NCBI GenBank assembly: GCA_947492175.1
Contig: CANLMQ010000025.1
Location: 1-64,000 of the forward strand
Length of the DNA: 64,000 nt
Reading direction: 5' to 3'
Origin: an uncultured Draconibacterium sp.
GTDB taxonomy: Bacteria > Bacteroidota > Bacteroidia > Bacteroidales > Prolixibacteraceae
The notes under the pieces: model-generated
The model's input: the letters and a program-made list of their open reading frames with translations, nothing else
Database searches by the model: none
Told to the model about the DNA's origin: nothing
Made by a program: the position numbers and the translations under genes
Part shown: positions 18,635 to 29,300 of the stretch, piece after piece
Numbering within the stretch: the stretch's first letter is position 1
Layout: each line of letters starts with the position of its first letter

Positions 18635-19108
18635 TTATTTCTGTTTAAACAGCAATGCATCAATCCCGAATATTTTACTTGTAGGGAACAACGCAAGTAC
18701 ACACAATGCTCCTGCTTCAATAAGTGTTTTGTTTACAATAAGATTACTGCCGTCGGCAGGTAGGGAATACTCCAAACCGATAAGCGGCGGTGCATTCAGA
18801 TAATAAACTAATACCAATGCTGCGCCGGCAACGGCTGCTGCCCGAGAAAAAAGTCCTAGAACCAATCCAAATCCAATGGCTATTAAACCCCAGATATTCA
18901 TAAAATCAACCGTAGCTAAAACTCCACTATTTGACATAGCCCAGTCAGCAAATCCGGAAAGAATCCATTGAGATTCATTTAAAAAACTGGCAGAACTCCA
19001 CTGCGGATTGAGCAGCTTGGCTATGCCTTCGTATAAAATATGCCAGCCAACCAAAAAACGCAATAACACAAGTGCTGTTATCTGTAGGTTTGAATAATTT
19101 TGTTTCAT
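18635..19108 (-). CDS. DoxX family membrane protein
   Basis: About 157 residues from the Met of MKQNYSN. The longer frame to 19156 adds a non-conserved leader. It is a four-helix membrane protein: LVLLRFLVGWHILYEGIAKL is the typical DoxX first helix, followed by IWGLIAIGFGLVLGLF, AAAVAGAALVLVYYL and LIEAGALCVLALF. DoxX proteins are linked to quinone-dependent oxidation or redox partnering. Between two Gfo/Idh dehydrogenases, it could pass electrons from sugar oxidation to the membrane pool. That role is inference; DoxX is common beside Gfo genes in Bacteroidota. Confidence 0.85.
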   Translation of the reverse strand: MKQNYSNLQITALVLLRFLVGWHILYEGIAKLLNPQWSSASFLNESQWILSGFADWAMSNSGVLATVDFMNIWGLIAIGFGLVLGLFSRAAAVAGAALVLVYYLNAPPLIGLEYSLPADGSNLIVNKTLIEAGALCVLALFPTSKIFGIDALLFKQK

Positions 19109-19186
19109 CTTTTTCAAATTTATGCAACCCGTTTTCAGTATGAGATGAAAACTCATTTATCCTAGGGTATGCTTTAATATTATATC

Positions 19187-20236
19187 TTAGCCAAGGGCAG
19201 TTTTATCTTTATATTTCTTACTCTCCTTTTGGGCTTTCTCCATTATCTTTTCCATAGAAACCGGAATTCCCCCTCTTTTTTTACTCTCGTCCGCTGCCTC
19301 CATAAAAGCGAGTATTTCCAGGGTTTCCTCGGGACTGACAGGAACTTCTCCGGTTTCGAAATATTTGACGATATCTTTTAACAAGGGATTGTAACCATTG
19401 TAAGAACCCAATGTTTTAATGGCTTTTTCTCCGAAAACACAACCTCCGAAGCCCATTTTTTCGTTCCGTAGTCCTCTGAAAGTGCCAATTCGTCCATCGT
19501 TCCAAGTTCCTACAACAACATCTGCATCTGGAGTATTTGCCCTGATTACCTTAATACAACCAGTCCCCATAGCAGTAAAGAGTGATTCTACACCGTGTAT
19601 CCCGTACCAGAAAAAATCAGGATGTGTTTTTTCAAATTTTGACGGGCTATAGGTTTCTGCTCCTATAACTTTACCCACAGCACCATTTTTAATTTCATCC
19701 ATTTCCTGTATGTAACGAAGCGATGAAGCAGAAAAAATCGGGATACCATATCGATTGGCCGCATCGAAAATAACCATAGCATCGGAAAGTGAAGCAGTCA
19801 TAGGCTTATCAATAAATATTCGCTTACCCGCCTTTAAAACAGGCATGGCCTGCTCAAGATGACGACGTCCGTCGTTGGTTTCAAGCAAAACCACATCTAC
19901 CTTGGTAAGCAGTTCTTCAATCGATCCGGTGATGGCGACACCCATTTCCCGCATCTGGTTGGTATAACCTTCAATTCGTTCCACACTCGATTTAATATCA
20001 AGGCTTCCATGAGGGTATGCAGCTACTACTTTATAACCATAGAAAGTATCGCTGGCATCGGCTGCATTTAAAACCTTGGTAAAAGCAATTGAATGCGAAG
20101 TATCTAATCCGATGATACCAACTCTTTTTCCCTGGGCAGTAAGCGAAGACATTGTTGAAGCAATGCCTGTTTGTCCGATTGAAACAGCTAAACCTGTAAT
20201 TGCTCCGGCTTTTATAAATTTTCTTCTGTCAATCAT
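19187..20236 (-). CDS. Secreted Gfo/Idh/MocA family oxidoreductase, short form
   Basis: A 349-residue protein with a Tat-type signal (DRRKFIKAGAITGLAV). The first strand-loop is VGIIGLDTSHSIAF, not the usual GxGxxG; this LDTSH variant is a known sub-branch of the family. The conserved Lys is in GKRIFIDKP. The C-terminal domain is short (FWYGIHGVESLFTAMG). It starts 5 bases after the stop of the glycosidase-like gene 20242-22494, so the two are surely co-transcribed. That pairing suggests oxidation of the sugar released by, or bound to, that enzyme. Confidence 0.87.
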   Translation of the reverse strand: MIDRRKFIKAGAITGLAVSIGQTGIASTMSSLTAQGKRVGIIGLDTSHSIAFTKVLNAADASDTFYGYKVVAAYPHGSLDIKSSVERIEGYTNQMREMGVAITGSIEELLTKVDVVLLETNDGRRHLEQAMPVLKAGKRIFIDKPMTASLSDAMVIFDAANRYGIPIFSASSLRYIQEMDEIKNGAVGKVIGAETYSPSKFEKTHPDFFWYGIHGVESLFTAMGTGCIKVIRANTPDADVVVGTWNDGRIGTFRGLRNEKMGFGGCVFGEKAIKTLGSYNGYNPLLKDIVKYFETGEVPVSPEETLEILAFMEAADESKKRGGIPVSMEKIMEKAQKESKKYKDKTALG

Positions 20237-20241
20237 AGTTA

Positions 20242-22494
20242 TTAATGTTTATTAATTTTTGCCTTTGAAAATAAGTCAACGACTTCTTCCCGAGACAAAT
20301 CAAACCGGAGGTAACGACGCCCCCCTACAGGTATGATTGCATTTTTCTCATTCCCCTGTAAGGATATTTCTCTTCCAGACTCTTCGAATAAACATAAGTT
20401 ATGAGTACTTACAGGCAACTCCAAACTTCCTTCTCCTGATGTATGCCAGTAAACAACCCAGATTTTGTCAGCACGATCAAAAACAAAGGCACGTACATTT
20501 TTATTTCCATTAGCTACATGGGGTATCTGTGTGTATGGAAGCAGTTCAAAATTTCCATTCTCATTGATTAAAAGGATGTGCTCTTGCTCAAGATTTTTCA
20601 GCTTTTCTTTTTGTGTTTCAGTAAAAAAGTTTTGTATTCGTGCTTCTTCCCAGCGACGGATGACTTCCAGATTATCCGGAGTACGAGAGTGTAATTTTAA
20701 TTGGTCTAAGCGGCCAAGTAATGAGATAGGGCAATCCCAGGCTGCACCACGACTGCATACATATTCATACATATCTGGTTGCATCCCCATCGTTTTCTCA
20801 TTTGGTGAAATATAGTCAATCCATCCAAAGTTGATGGAAGAAAAATCTTGTGCAATGTATTTTGCTGCAGAAACCGGATGTTTTTTTGTCGCTTCTTTTA
20901 TAAATTCAGGAGGAAAAACATCAAAGGCATTCCCCCGGGTGAGCATGTGCCATCCAAAATGCGATTTTGCAGCCCCTTCTGAAAACAAAGGTTTAGTCTC
21001 GAGACTATTATAAACTTCTTGTTGCGATTTTGAAACCGTATACCAATAAGGTGGATGAACGTCTTCGGCTCCATCAAAATAAATAAACTTAAAACCTGCT
21101 TCGGCACATATTTTACTTATCCTTTCTGCAATCTCCTTTTGAATGCTTGTTCTTTGGTCAATCCTGACAAATAATGGCCAGGTATCAACATCCAACAATC
21201 CGAATTTAAATCCTTTTTCAACCCGTGAAATATGAGTTCCCAATTCCCCTCTTTTACACCCGGTAAATTGATATGGGGGAAGAATGGAATAGTCATCATA
21301 GCTTATCAGTTCGTTACCTATTTTTAAAAACCTCCTTCCATCTTCCTTTGTACAGCCTTCTGGATTTTCTTCAACACGAATAACAGTAGATTGAGGCTCA
21401 ACCTTTTCTGACAGGGTAAAAATACGCCTGAGATTTAATCTGGAATCCGGAATCGGAGTAATATAGGGGTCATCTACAGATACTTTATTATAATGAATAT
21501 GAAATCCGGCAATCATACCCGCTGCTTCGATTTTTCCAGTGATTTCTTTCAAATCGGCCATACCCTTCGGGTATTCAGGTTTCCATGGGAAATGTCCCAT
21601 AGAAGTAGCAAAATCCATCCAGTAAATAACCATTGCACGGAATCCTCCTTTTTGTGCATAGGAAATATGTTCATCAATATTTTGCGTGGTAACATTTCGA
21701 AGTTCGTAATAAGAATATTTATATTCCTCTTTTTGACGGCTTTGAACACCTCGTGGTAGATTGTAGTCAGCTTCAAGCTTATCAATACAGCTTAAAAGTT
21801 TGTCTTTGGAAGTAGTTATAAGTGCAGCTCCAACATCCAATATTTTCACATCTGCCTGCATTCTGGCCTGCATGATATGATATCCCTTACGGGCGTCGGC
21901 ATCAATTTTAGTATATGGGCCGGTAGCTAAGAGATTTATTGCAATATTATTGTCCCATGACACATTCAGCCATTCACCAAAATATGCACGATCGCGTACA
22001 GGAAGTTGCAATAATGTAAATTCGTCTATTTCTGTTTTCCTTTTAATACCGTAATCTTCTATTTCGTACTCGAATCCCAGTAATTTGAACCCGATGTAAG
22101 AATCAGTTACAGTAATGCTAATCCTTGCAAAATATGTTTCAAGCTCAAATCCGACCATCAAATCATCTCCTTCCCAATAAACCGTATCGGCGTTAAAAGT
22201 CTTTTGCCTAGCCGGGTAGGTAAGAAATAGTTCGTTATCGTAAGGACGGTATTGGGTTAACGAAAAAACCGGCATGTTGCAACCTTTCTCCAGGCACTCT
22301 TCACCTGTTGGTTTGTAAATAAGGCTATTGGAGGTGCCATCGGGATTAATACTTAAGCGCATTTCAGAATTTTCGATGACAATGTTCTTCTCTTTAAAAT
22401 TAGTTACAGTGTTTACACAGGAAACAGAAATCAATAAAAATACGACAGACAACAATTGCCTGAGCTTAATTGTATTTATTCGAAAATATCTCAT
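20242..22494 (-). CDS. Glycosidase-like lipoprotein, family not recognised
   Basis: A 750-residue lipoprotein (lipobox Cys26, LISVSC). Visible parts are an N-terminal beta-rich region (about 35-240), a TIM-barrel-like core starting YSYYELRNVTTQNIDEHISYAQKGGFRAMVIYW (split here: YSYYELRNVT at 260, then FRAMVIYWMD), and a C-terminal beta domain (about 650-740). The core includes KFIYFDGAEDVHPP with Asp474 after a beta strand, the usual place of a retaining nucleophile in GH-D type barrels (GH27/31/36). A beta-module rich in turns is inserted at about 350-425 (RRFLKIGNELISYDDY). I could not assign a GH family. First gene of the long catabolic block; a role in attacking the imported or surface glycan is inference. 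Confidence 0.6.
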   Translation of the reverse strand: MRYFRINTIKLRQLLSVVFLLISVSCVNTVTNFKEKNIVIENSEMRLSINPDGTSNSLIYKPTGEECLEKGCNMPVFSLTQYRPYDNELFLTYPARQKTFNADTVYWEGDDLMVGFELETYFARISITVTDSYIGFKLLGFEYEIEDYGIKRKTEIDEFTLLQLPVRDRAYFGEWLNVSWDNNIAINLLATGPYTKIDADARKGYHIMQARMQADVKILDVGAALITTSKDKLLSCIDKLEADYNLPRGVQSRQKEEYKYSYYELRNVTTQNIDEHISYAQKGGFRAMVIYWMDFATSMGHFPWKPEYPKGMADLKEITGKIEAAGMIAGFHIHYNKVSVDDPYITPIPDSRLNLRRIFTLSEKVEPQSTVIRVEENPEGCTKEDGRRFLKIGNELISYDDYSILPPYQFTGCKRGELGTHISRVEKGFKFGLLDVDTWPLFVRIDQRTSIQKEIAERISKICAEAGFKFIYFDGAEDVHPPYWYTVSKSQQEVYNSLETKPLFSEGAAKSHFGWHMLTRGNAFDVFPPEFIKEATKKHPVSAAKYIAQDFSSINFGWIDYISPNEKTMGMQPDMYEYVCSRGAAWDCPISLLGRLDQLKLHSRTPDNLEVIRRWEEARIQNFFTETQKEKLKNLEQEHILLINENGNFELLPYTQIPHVANGNKNVRAFVFDRADKIWVVYWHTSGEGSLELPVSTHNLCLFEESGREISLQGNEKNAIIPVGGRRYLRFDLSREEVVDLFSKAKINKH

Positions 22495-22888
22495 GTTTGT
22501 TATTTGATTGAAATTATTGCTTTCAGTGAACTTTCTTTTTGTATTAAATTGCCCAAAACAATCCGAAATAATAGAGGTCGCATCACTAAGTCTTCGACCA
22601 AAGACCCCATTTTTAACACCTTATTTGTACATGTATTTTCCCTATAAACAGAGATGTTTAATAAAAAGAAACGATGGTATCTGAACAGCCTACACTTCCG
22701 CATACCAATCTATTCAATTGCCTATAACCATTCCTCCGCTTTTATCCGAATTCCCGACATGACAGGGTGTGACTCTTCTCCATATCACTTAATAATAGGT
22801 GTATGATTTCCATGCCTCCTCAAAAACTTATGAGAAAGCTCCTTAATTAAGCTAAATTAATCAAGTATATATTTTATATGATTAATCG
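22495..22888. other. Intergenic region between PUL B and the catabolic block
   Basis: Nothing coding was recognised in this gap of 394 bases. It probably holds the 3' end of the PUL B message and the promoter of the glycosidase-like gene, but no TAnnTTTG motif on the minus strand and no strong terminator were found. The left half (22570-22640) has a short GGTCG/CGACC repeat. The right end (22845-22890) is very AT-rich. Confidence 0.4.
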
Positions 22889-23866
22889 TTATGCGATGTA
22901 TTCTCCGTCAGTATATCCCGGTTGGGCCCAGCACAAGGCATGAGGACCGGCATATTTAGCCATTCTCAGTTCCAATTCATGGCGATCGACACTTGCCAGA
23001 AGTTTACCCTGATATTCTTTTGCTAATTTGATATTTTCTCTTAGTGGTTCTAATCCATAATGGGCGATTAATGCGGTAGCAACACCTTTTTGTCCCCAGG
23101 CATATTCAAGAAGTTCTCCCGGGCTTACCCCTTTGCCAACAATATTCCTCATCACCTTCATTGCCATTACACCGGTATTCTGTTTTATCGCAGAAGGCAA
23201 TGCCAGTTTTGCAAAATCACCATACCGCGTTGCATTCATTGCTAAAAGAGCTACATCAATATCCAGGTTATCCAGCAAATCTTTTGAGCGTTGAGCACTA
23301 TCCATGCTGGAGAAACCAATGAAGCGTATCACACCTTCTTTCTTCAGTTTAAGCATCTCCTTGTACACGCCATTTTCAATATCTGAGACAGAATCTGAAT
23401 CATTTATGGCATGCATTAATAGTATATCAATATAATCGGTATTCATTCGGGCTAAACTTCCCTCAATCTCCTTTTTTACATCACCCGGTTTTCTTGTTTC
23501 CAGCTTTGTAGCAATTACGACTTTATTTCGGTAAGGAGGAAGAATCTGCCCAAAACGTTCATCACTTCCCAAGGCCTGGTCTCCTTTATAAATATTATAA
23601 CTTGGAGCTGTATCAAAAAGATTTACACCGTTTTGGATTGCCTCTTCCATAATTTTTTCCCATTCGCCTTCACGGTTTTTACAAAACTGGGAACCTCCTC
23701 CAAAAGACAAAATTGAAACCTCAAGGCCGGTTTTCCCCAAAACCCTGCGGGGTACCTGATTACTGTTTCCTGTACCCGAGCATGATGCCCAAAATCCACT
23801 AGCTGACACAGCAGCTGTACCAATAACAGAATGTTCTATAAATTTACGACGGGATATTTTTTTCAT
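22889..23866 (-). CDS. Secreted aldo/keto reductase family protein
   Basis: A 325-residue aldo/keto reductase with a Tat-type signal (SRRKFIEHSVIGTAAVSASG). The barrel starts VPRRVLGKTGLEVSILSFGG. The catalytic tetrad is recognisable: Asp in NLFDTAPSY, Tyr in the same block (NIYKGDQALG), Lys in VIATKLE and His in ILLMHA. Unlike many secreted Bacteroidota AKRs, no C-terminal 4Fe-4S cysteine cluster follows; the protein ends soon after AKYAGPHALCWAQPGY. It is the last gene of PUL B, 22 bases after the DUF2271 gene. It probably reduces or oxidises a sugar-derived carbonyl in the periplasm. Confidence 0.87.
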   Translation of the reverse strand: MKKISRRKFIEHSVIGTAAVSASGFWASCSGTGNSNQVPRRVLGKTGLEVSILSFGGGSQFCKNREGEWEKIMEEAIQNGVNLFDTAPSYNIYKGDQALGSDERFGQILPPYRNKVVIATKLETRKPGDVKKEIEGSLARMNTDYIDILLMHAINDSDSVSDIENGVYKEMLKLKKEGVIRFIGFSSMDSAQRSKDLLDNLDIDVALLAMNATRYGDFAKLALPSAIKQNTGVMAMKVMRNIVGKGVSPGELLEYAWGQKGVATALIAHYGLEPLRENIKLAKEYQGKLLASVDRHELELRMAKYAGPHALCWAQPGYTDGEYIA

Positions 23867-23888
23867 AAGATATGCAAGTTATCGGTTA

Positions 23889-24473
23889 TTAATTTTCAAA
23901 TTCCACTTTAACATTCGACAAAAGTCCACTTCCTTTTTCATATTTCCCGGGTTTGTAAGTTATGGCCACCTCGCTAAAACGCGATTCTCCGTTTTCTTCA
24001 ATCTCAATATCACCTGAATACAATTCATTGTAATTTTCGGCCACATGCACTTCAATACAATATTTATACTTTCCAGGAATTAACTCATCCCCTGGAAAAT
24101 CAAATTCCAGTACCACCTCTCCAACATCGGGGGTTGCCTGCGAAACAGCATCGACAATTTCGCCAGGTTGTTTTTGCCAGTCTGACTTGCTTACCCAATT
24201 GGGACAAACATCAGGAATAGTGTAACCACCATATGAAAGGTAGTCGCAAACAAAGAAAGTTTTAAGGTAATTTCCCTCCGAGTTTTGCAACCAAATTGCA
24301 ATTTGATTAGAGGCTATAAATTCCTCTTTTTTATTTAATTGAAACGAGAACTTCAGTTTTGCAGTATTCTGAGATGAACATCCTGCAACAAGTAATAAAC
24401 CCAATAATACTGCAATAATACTGCAACATTTTCTCAATCTCCAGACTAAATTTATACACTTAAAAAATCTCAT
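23889..24473 (-). CDS. DUF2271 family lipoprotein
   Basis: A 194-residue lipoprotein (LLVAGCSS lipobox near residue 32, after a rather long basic N-terminus). The body is a single beta-sandwich-like domain typical of DUF2271: FSFQLNKKEEFIASNQIAIWLQNSEGNYLKT (given in part: SNQIAIWLQNSEGNYLKT), then VCDYLSYGGYTIPDVCPNW and a late YCIEVHVAENYNELY. The function of the family is unknown; members often sit beside flavin- or iron-linked periplasmic proteins. Here it lies between susD-B and the aldo/keto reductase, on the same strand, suggesting a redox-related accessory part of PUL B. Assignment is by remembered sequence pattern. Confidence 0.65.
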   Translation of the reverse strand: MRFFKCINLVWRLRKCCSIIAVLLGLLLVAGCSSQNTAKLKFSFQLNKKEEFIASNQIAIWLQNSEGNYLKTFFVCDYLSYGGYTIPDVCPNWVSKSDWQKQPGEIVDAVSQATPDVGEVVLEFDFPGDELIPGKYKYCIEVHVAENYNELYSGDIEIEENGESRFSEVAITYKPGKYEKGSGLLSNVKVEFEN

Positions 24474-24627
24474 AAAAATATATTACTAACCGTTTAATTA
24501 AAGGGAGTTATTATCTATTCACTATTTTTTTGAATTACTTTTTGAAATTTCAATAACCCGTTGAAATGCTAAGAACAACAGGCTATTGAAATTTACAACG
24601 GCCTTTGAAGGGTAAATAATTAACCTG

Positions 24628-26349
24628 TTAGTTTTCCCATCCGGGGTTTTGCCCCAGGTTAGGATTTAAAACAAGTTCTGTCGCTTTTATCGGGTATAAA
24701 TAATCCCTGTTTATATTAAAGCCATATCCGTTTGGAAGAGCAGTTTCAAATGGATCAATAAAACCATTATCATCGTCGCCATATGGTGGAGCTAGATTAA
24801 ATTGAGATAATTTTGCTCCCTTTGGCCTTTTACCGACAATCAGTTCATCTGCAGCAGCCCACCTGGCTATATCATCAAATCGAAACTCTTCCAACGCCAG
24901 TTCAATTTTACGTTCTCTCCTGATTTCGTTAATAACCGGAGACAAATCAGGAAATTCCCAATTTGGATCGGTAACAATATTATTAATCTGCATATTAGGC
25001 ATTCCAACCCGGTCTCTAAGCTTTTTAACCGAACGGTCGATATCCCCCTGGGTTAATGCACCTAATTCTGCTTTAGCCTCAGCAAAGTTGAGAAGCACCT
25101 CGGCATAACGAAACTGAATGGATGGTGTTTCTTCAAAATTCATATGGTGATATGCAGTATTCGGATGATAATCTTTACGACGCTGATAACCAGTAGGTGC
25201 AGTAAGGTCTTCGTTGGTAAACAGCTTATTGTAAATGTAAACCCAGTTTGTTGTATCGCCATTTACAATCAGCCACGGAGCATCGGGAGTAAAAATAGTT
25301 TGGTAAAACCTGGGGTCCCGGTTTGTTGCTTCGTCAGCAATGGTAGTATATCCCTGAAAAAGAGAGCTAACACCAATGGGCTGTCCATCAATACATAAAT
25401 ACGAATCGGCCAGCGATTTTGTCAATCCCATTGCCCTTGGCCAACTCAAATAATCCAGGGTACGATGTACATAAACCCCCAAATCAACGTTCATTTTACT
25501 CCAGAACATTACTTCACTATTGCCGGTATAGTCTCTTAATCCAAACAAATCAACATAGTCGGTTTCAGGAGAACCTGTGGTGTAAATATCGTACAATCCC
25601 GAATTCATAATTTTTTCGGCAGCCTCAACTGCCTTATTGAAATACTTCTCAGGTTGTGGATTATCCACGCCAAACGGATCGTTTGCATGGTATTTTTCCC
25701 AGGCACCTTCATATAAAGCCACTCTACTTTGCAGTAAAAGAGCAATCCATTTATTAAGTCGCGAATGTCCGTTTGTTTTTTCGCTATTCAAATACATGGC
25801 AGCAGAATCCAGATCGGCAATAATCTTGTCGGCAACATAATTCCTGGGATCTCTCGCTTCAAAAAGTTCCGGAGAACTTGTTTCCAACACTGTTGATATC
25901 CATTGAACATCTCCGAAATTCTTCAATAGACCAAAATAAAAATAGGCTCGAAAAAAGTAACCTTCACCCAGATATTGCTTATAGGTTTCGAATTCTTCTT
26001 CGCATTTATTGTAATTATCAAAAAAATAGTTTACTGCCCTGATAGCGCCATAACTCAGGCCCGGTCCTGAATTTACAGTTAATGTTCCTTGCAAACGGCT
26101 ATCAACATAACGATCTGTCATATGAATATCACTGCCAATATCACCTTTTAAATGATATTTTTGAGTGAAGACTCCTCTGTTGTAAAACGAGTTCATGTAG
26201 ATTTCCATATCTTTGGAGTGTTTAAAAAAAGTAGCATCAGTTACCTGATCTAAAGGATACCTCTCCAGAAAATCATCATCATTACATGACAAAAAAAGTG
26301 TACTTAATCCGAAAAAACCTATCAATAATTTTAAATAATTCATAATCAT
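24628..26349 (-). CDS. SusD/RagB family outer-membrane lipoprotein (PUL B)
   Basis: A 573-residue surface glycan-binding lipoprotein. Lipobox LFLSCNDDDF (Cys22), with an acidic export signal directly after the cysteine. SusD blocks: DATFFKHSKDMEIYMNSFY, LGEGYFFRAYFYFGLLKNFGDVQWI, and in the C-terminal half RYAEVLLNFAEAKAELG and NEIRRERKIELALEEFRFDDIARW. It ends with the typical LNPNLGQNPGW. It pairs with SusC-B encoded 16 bases upstream. It is longer than SusD-A and SusD-C, and its divergence from them implies a different ligand. Confidence 0.95.
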   Translation of the reverse strand: MIMNYLKLLIGFFGLSTLFLSCNDDDFLERYPLDQVTDATFFKHSKDMEIYMNSFYNRGVFTQKYHLKGDIGSDIHMTDRYVDSRLQGTLTVNSGPGLSYGAIRAVNYFFDNYNKCEEEFETYKQYLGEGYFFRAYFYFGLLKNFGDVQWISTVLETSSPELFEARDPRNYVADKIIADLDSAAMYLNSEKTNGHSRLNKWIALLLQSRVALYEGAWEKYHANDPFGVDNPQPEKYFNKAVEAAEKIMNSGLYDIYTTGSPETDYVDLFGLRDYTGNSEVMFWSKMNVDLGVYVHRTLDYLSWPRAMGLTKSLADSYLCIDGQPIGVSSLFQGYTTIADEATNRDPRFYQTIFTPDAPWLIVNGDTTNWVYIYNKLFTNEDLTAPTGYQRRKDYHPNTAYHHMNFEETPSIQFRYAEVLLNFAEAKAELGALTQGDIDRSVKKLRDRVGMPNMQINNIVTDPNWEFPDLSPVINEIRRERKIELALEEFRFDDIARWAAADELIVGKRPKGAKLSQFNLAPPYGDDDNGFIDPFETALPNGYGFNINRDYLYPIKATELVLNPNLGQNPGWEN

Positions 26350-26365
26350 TAGTTTTGTTCAGTTA

Positions 26366-29300
26366 TTAAAAAGTTAAGCTAACACCAAATGAAAACATTC
26401 GTGTAATCGGATAAATTTCTCCCATGTCAACACCTCCATGGTTTGGGTTTGAACTCACTGTTGTTTCAGGTTCAAAAAGTTTTGACAGTGGAGAAAAGGT
26501 TAATAAATTTTCTCCTGAGACATATACTCTTGCCTTCTGAATAAAAATCTTATCCAACAGATTCTGGGGTATGTTATACCCTACTTGAAGATTCTTTAAT
26601 CGTAAATAAGCTGCATTCAAAACATACCTGGTTTGATACAAAGAGTTTTTATTTCTTTGTGACGAAAAATATGGTTTTGGATAATATGCATCAGTGTTAG
26701 GTCCCAAAATATTTGTTTCGTCTGCCGGTCTCCAGTAATCCAGCATGTCGCCTTCTTTAAAAAGAGCTGAAGTATTTGGGTGTGAGTTTAGTCCCCAGAA
26801 ATATTCAGAATCTATTCCTGGTAGTAAATCGCGCTTCCCAATACCTTGCCAAAACATATTAAAGTCAAAATCTTTCCAGGTAAATCCTACTGATATATTA
26901 TAGTTATAACGAGGAGTAGTATTTGCAATTATTGAGAGATCGCCATGGTTATCCAGGGTATATGTCCCAGGATTAATTTTCCCGTCGTCATTTAAATCTT
27001 TATATTTAATATCACCTGGCGTCCAGGAAGAATAAATATAAGACTGATCCGGCATTTCTTCGCCTACTGATTGAATAATTCCATCAGTGGTATAGCCCCA
27101 CTGATCACCATAAACCCTGCCGGCATACCATGAATAAATGTTGCCATTTTCGTTAAGATATTCCTTAATTACTGTTTTATTATCACTAAATCCTACTTTT
27201 ACTTCGTAAGAAAAATCTTTAGAAATCCGGTCCTTCCATCCCAAAGAAAGCTCAACCCCTTTAGTAGATAACTTTGCATTATTACTTGAAGGGGCACTTG
27301 TCCCCAAAACAGTAGGAAGTTGCATTGACGGCCCAATCATATCTGAAGTAATACGTTCGTACCAGTCAAAAACCAAGCTTAACCGATTGTTAAAAAATTC
27401 TGCATCAAATCCTACATCAAGAGTAGTTATGGTTTCCCAGGTTAAGTCATCGCTAATAATATTAGGATTGCCGGCATATAATGGTAGCTGATCGTTAATA
27501 AGATAATCCTGCCTTAATGTAACCGGGATAGTAGCCAAATACAAATAATTAGCTACATTCTGGTTTCCCAGCGATCCGTAAGAAGTCCTGAGTTTAAAAG
27601 TATTTACATAGGCTTGAAAAGGCTTCCAGAAGTTTTCCTTTGCAATATTATAACCAACTGAAGCAGATGGGAAAAATCCCCAGCGTGAACCAGATTCAAA
27701 TCTTGACGAACCATCATAACGCGCACTGAATTCAAACAGATATTTTCCATCAAAATTATAATTCAACCTTCCAAAAACACCTTCAGTTGCCCAATGACTA
27801 ATCTTGTCATCAAGTGTTGTAGTCCCCAAAGCAGCTCTAATAGCCACTACTTCCGGTGTTATTAAATCCATTTTTGATCCGTACATCCATTTATTATATC
27901 TCTTGTCACGTTCGTATCCAATCAAACCTTTCACATAATGCCGCCCTATATTTTTCTCATAAGAAGTATGTGCACTAAACAATGAATATTTTGAATGATC
28001 CAAAATTGAAACTGCAGATGTTGTCGATTCTCCAATATTCCCCCAAGTTCCGTTTGGAACCGAGACAGGAACAGGTTTTGGATTTCTTGATTCAGAATTT
28101 GAACGATAATTGTAATTATAACGTATGTTTGTCTTCCATCCTTTTACCGGTTCTAATTCAGTCCCTAAGTTTACCCATAAATCGTTTCTTTCGTTTAAGA
28201 TTCTTCCTCCATCCTGCAATACACGTACAATTGGATTGTTTACGGAACCGTCAATATTGTACATTGGCATTGTGGGCCAAAAGTCTATTATCTGAGACCA
28301 TGTATAAGTTCGTGGTAATCCTACCATTCCAATCGGATTATCAGTATTGGAACGGGCATATTTTGTACTAAAATCGAACTTCGACCATTCATTAATTTTA
28401 GAAGAAAAATTAGCAAGTATATTATATCGTTTATACCCATCATCCCCCCATGAATATAATCCGGGTTGATCATAATATCCAGCTGTAAAATAATATTGAG
28501 TTCCTTCGCTGCTACCGCTAAGAGTTACATTATGTTTTTGTTGGAAAGAGTATTTCTTATAAAATTCCTGCGTCCAGTTGACATTTGCATTTCCAACATG
28601 CCTTCCTGCCCACATATAAGTAGGTGGGTTTTCCGGATCGTAAGGATATTCATAAGTACCATCAATGTATCCTTTAATTCTTTGAACCTGTTCATCCGGA
28701 AATTTGGGTGACAATCCTGCATTTGCCCTTGCCTGATTAAAAGCGATGGCATAAGTGTAGGAATTCTCCATATTCGGGACATAAATTGGAACTGCAAATG
28801 ATAAATTATTACTGTATTGTATTTGTAATGGTTGATTCTTCTTTCCTTTCTTTGTAGTGATTAAAACAACACCGAAAGCGGCTCTCGAACCATAAACCGC
28901 TGACGCAGAAGCATCTTTCAATACAGAAACACTTTCAATAGATTCTGGATCCAATAAATTATGATCCATTTCCACACCATCGACTAAAACTAATGGTGCA
29001 GAATTACTTGAAATAGAACCAACACCACGAATTTGCCAACTCTGGCTCGCTCCTGGCTCTCCTCCCATTTTGCTGAGAGATATATTCAAATTGGGCGAGG
29101 CTCCCTGTAATAAAAGTGACACATTGGAAGCCGGACGGTTTGCCAGTTTCTCTCCGGTTACCACATCAACAGAACCTGTTAGGTTTACTTTTTTCTGGGT
29201 ACCATACCCCACTACAACCACTTCCTCCATCCCAATGGTTTCGTCTTCCATCACTACATTAATGCTTGATTTATGAGCAACAGGAACCTCTTGCGACTTC

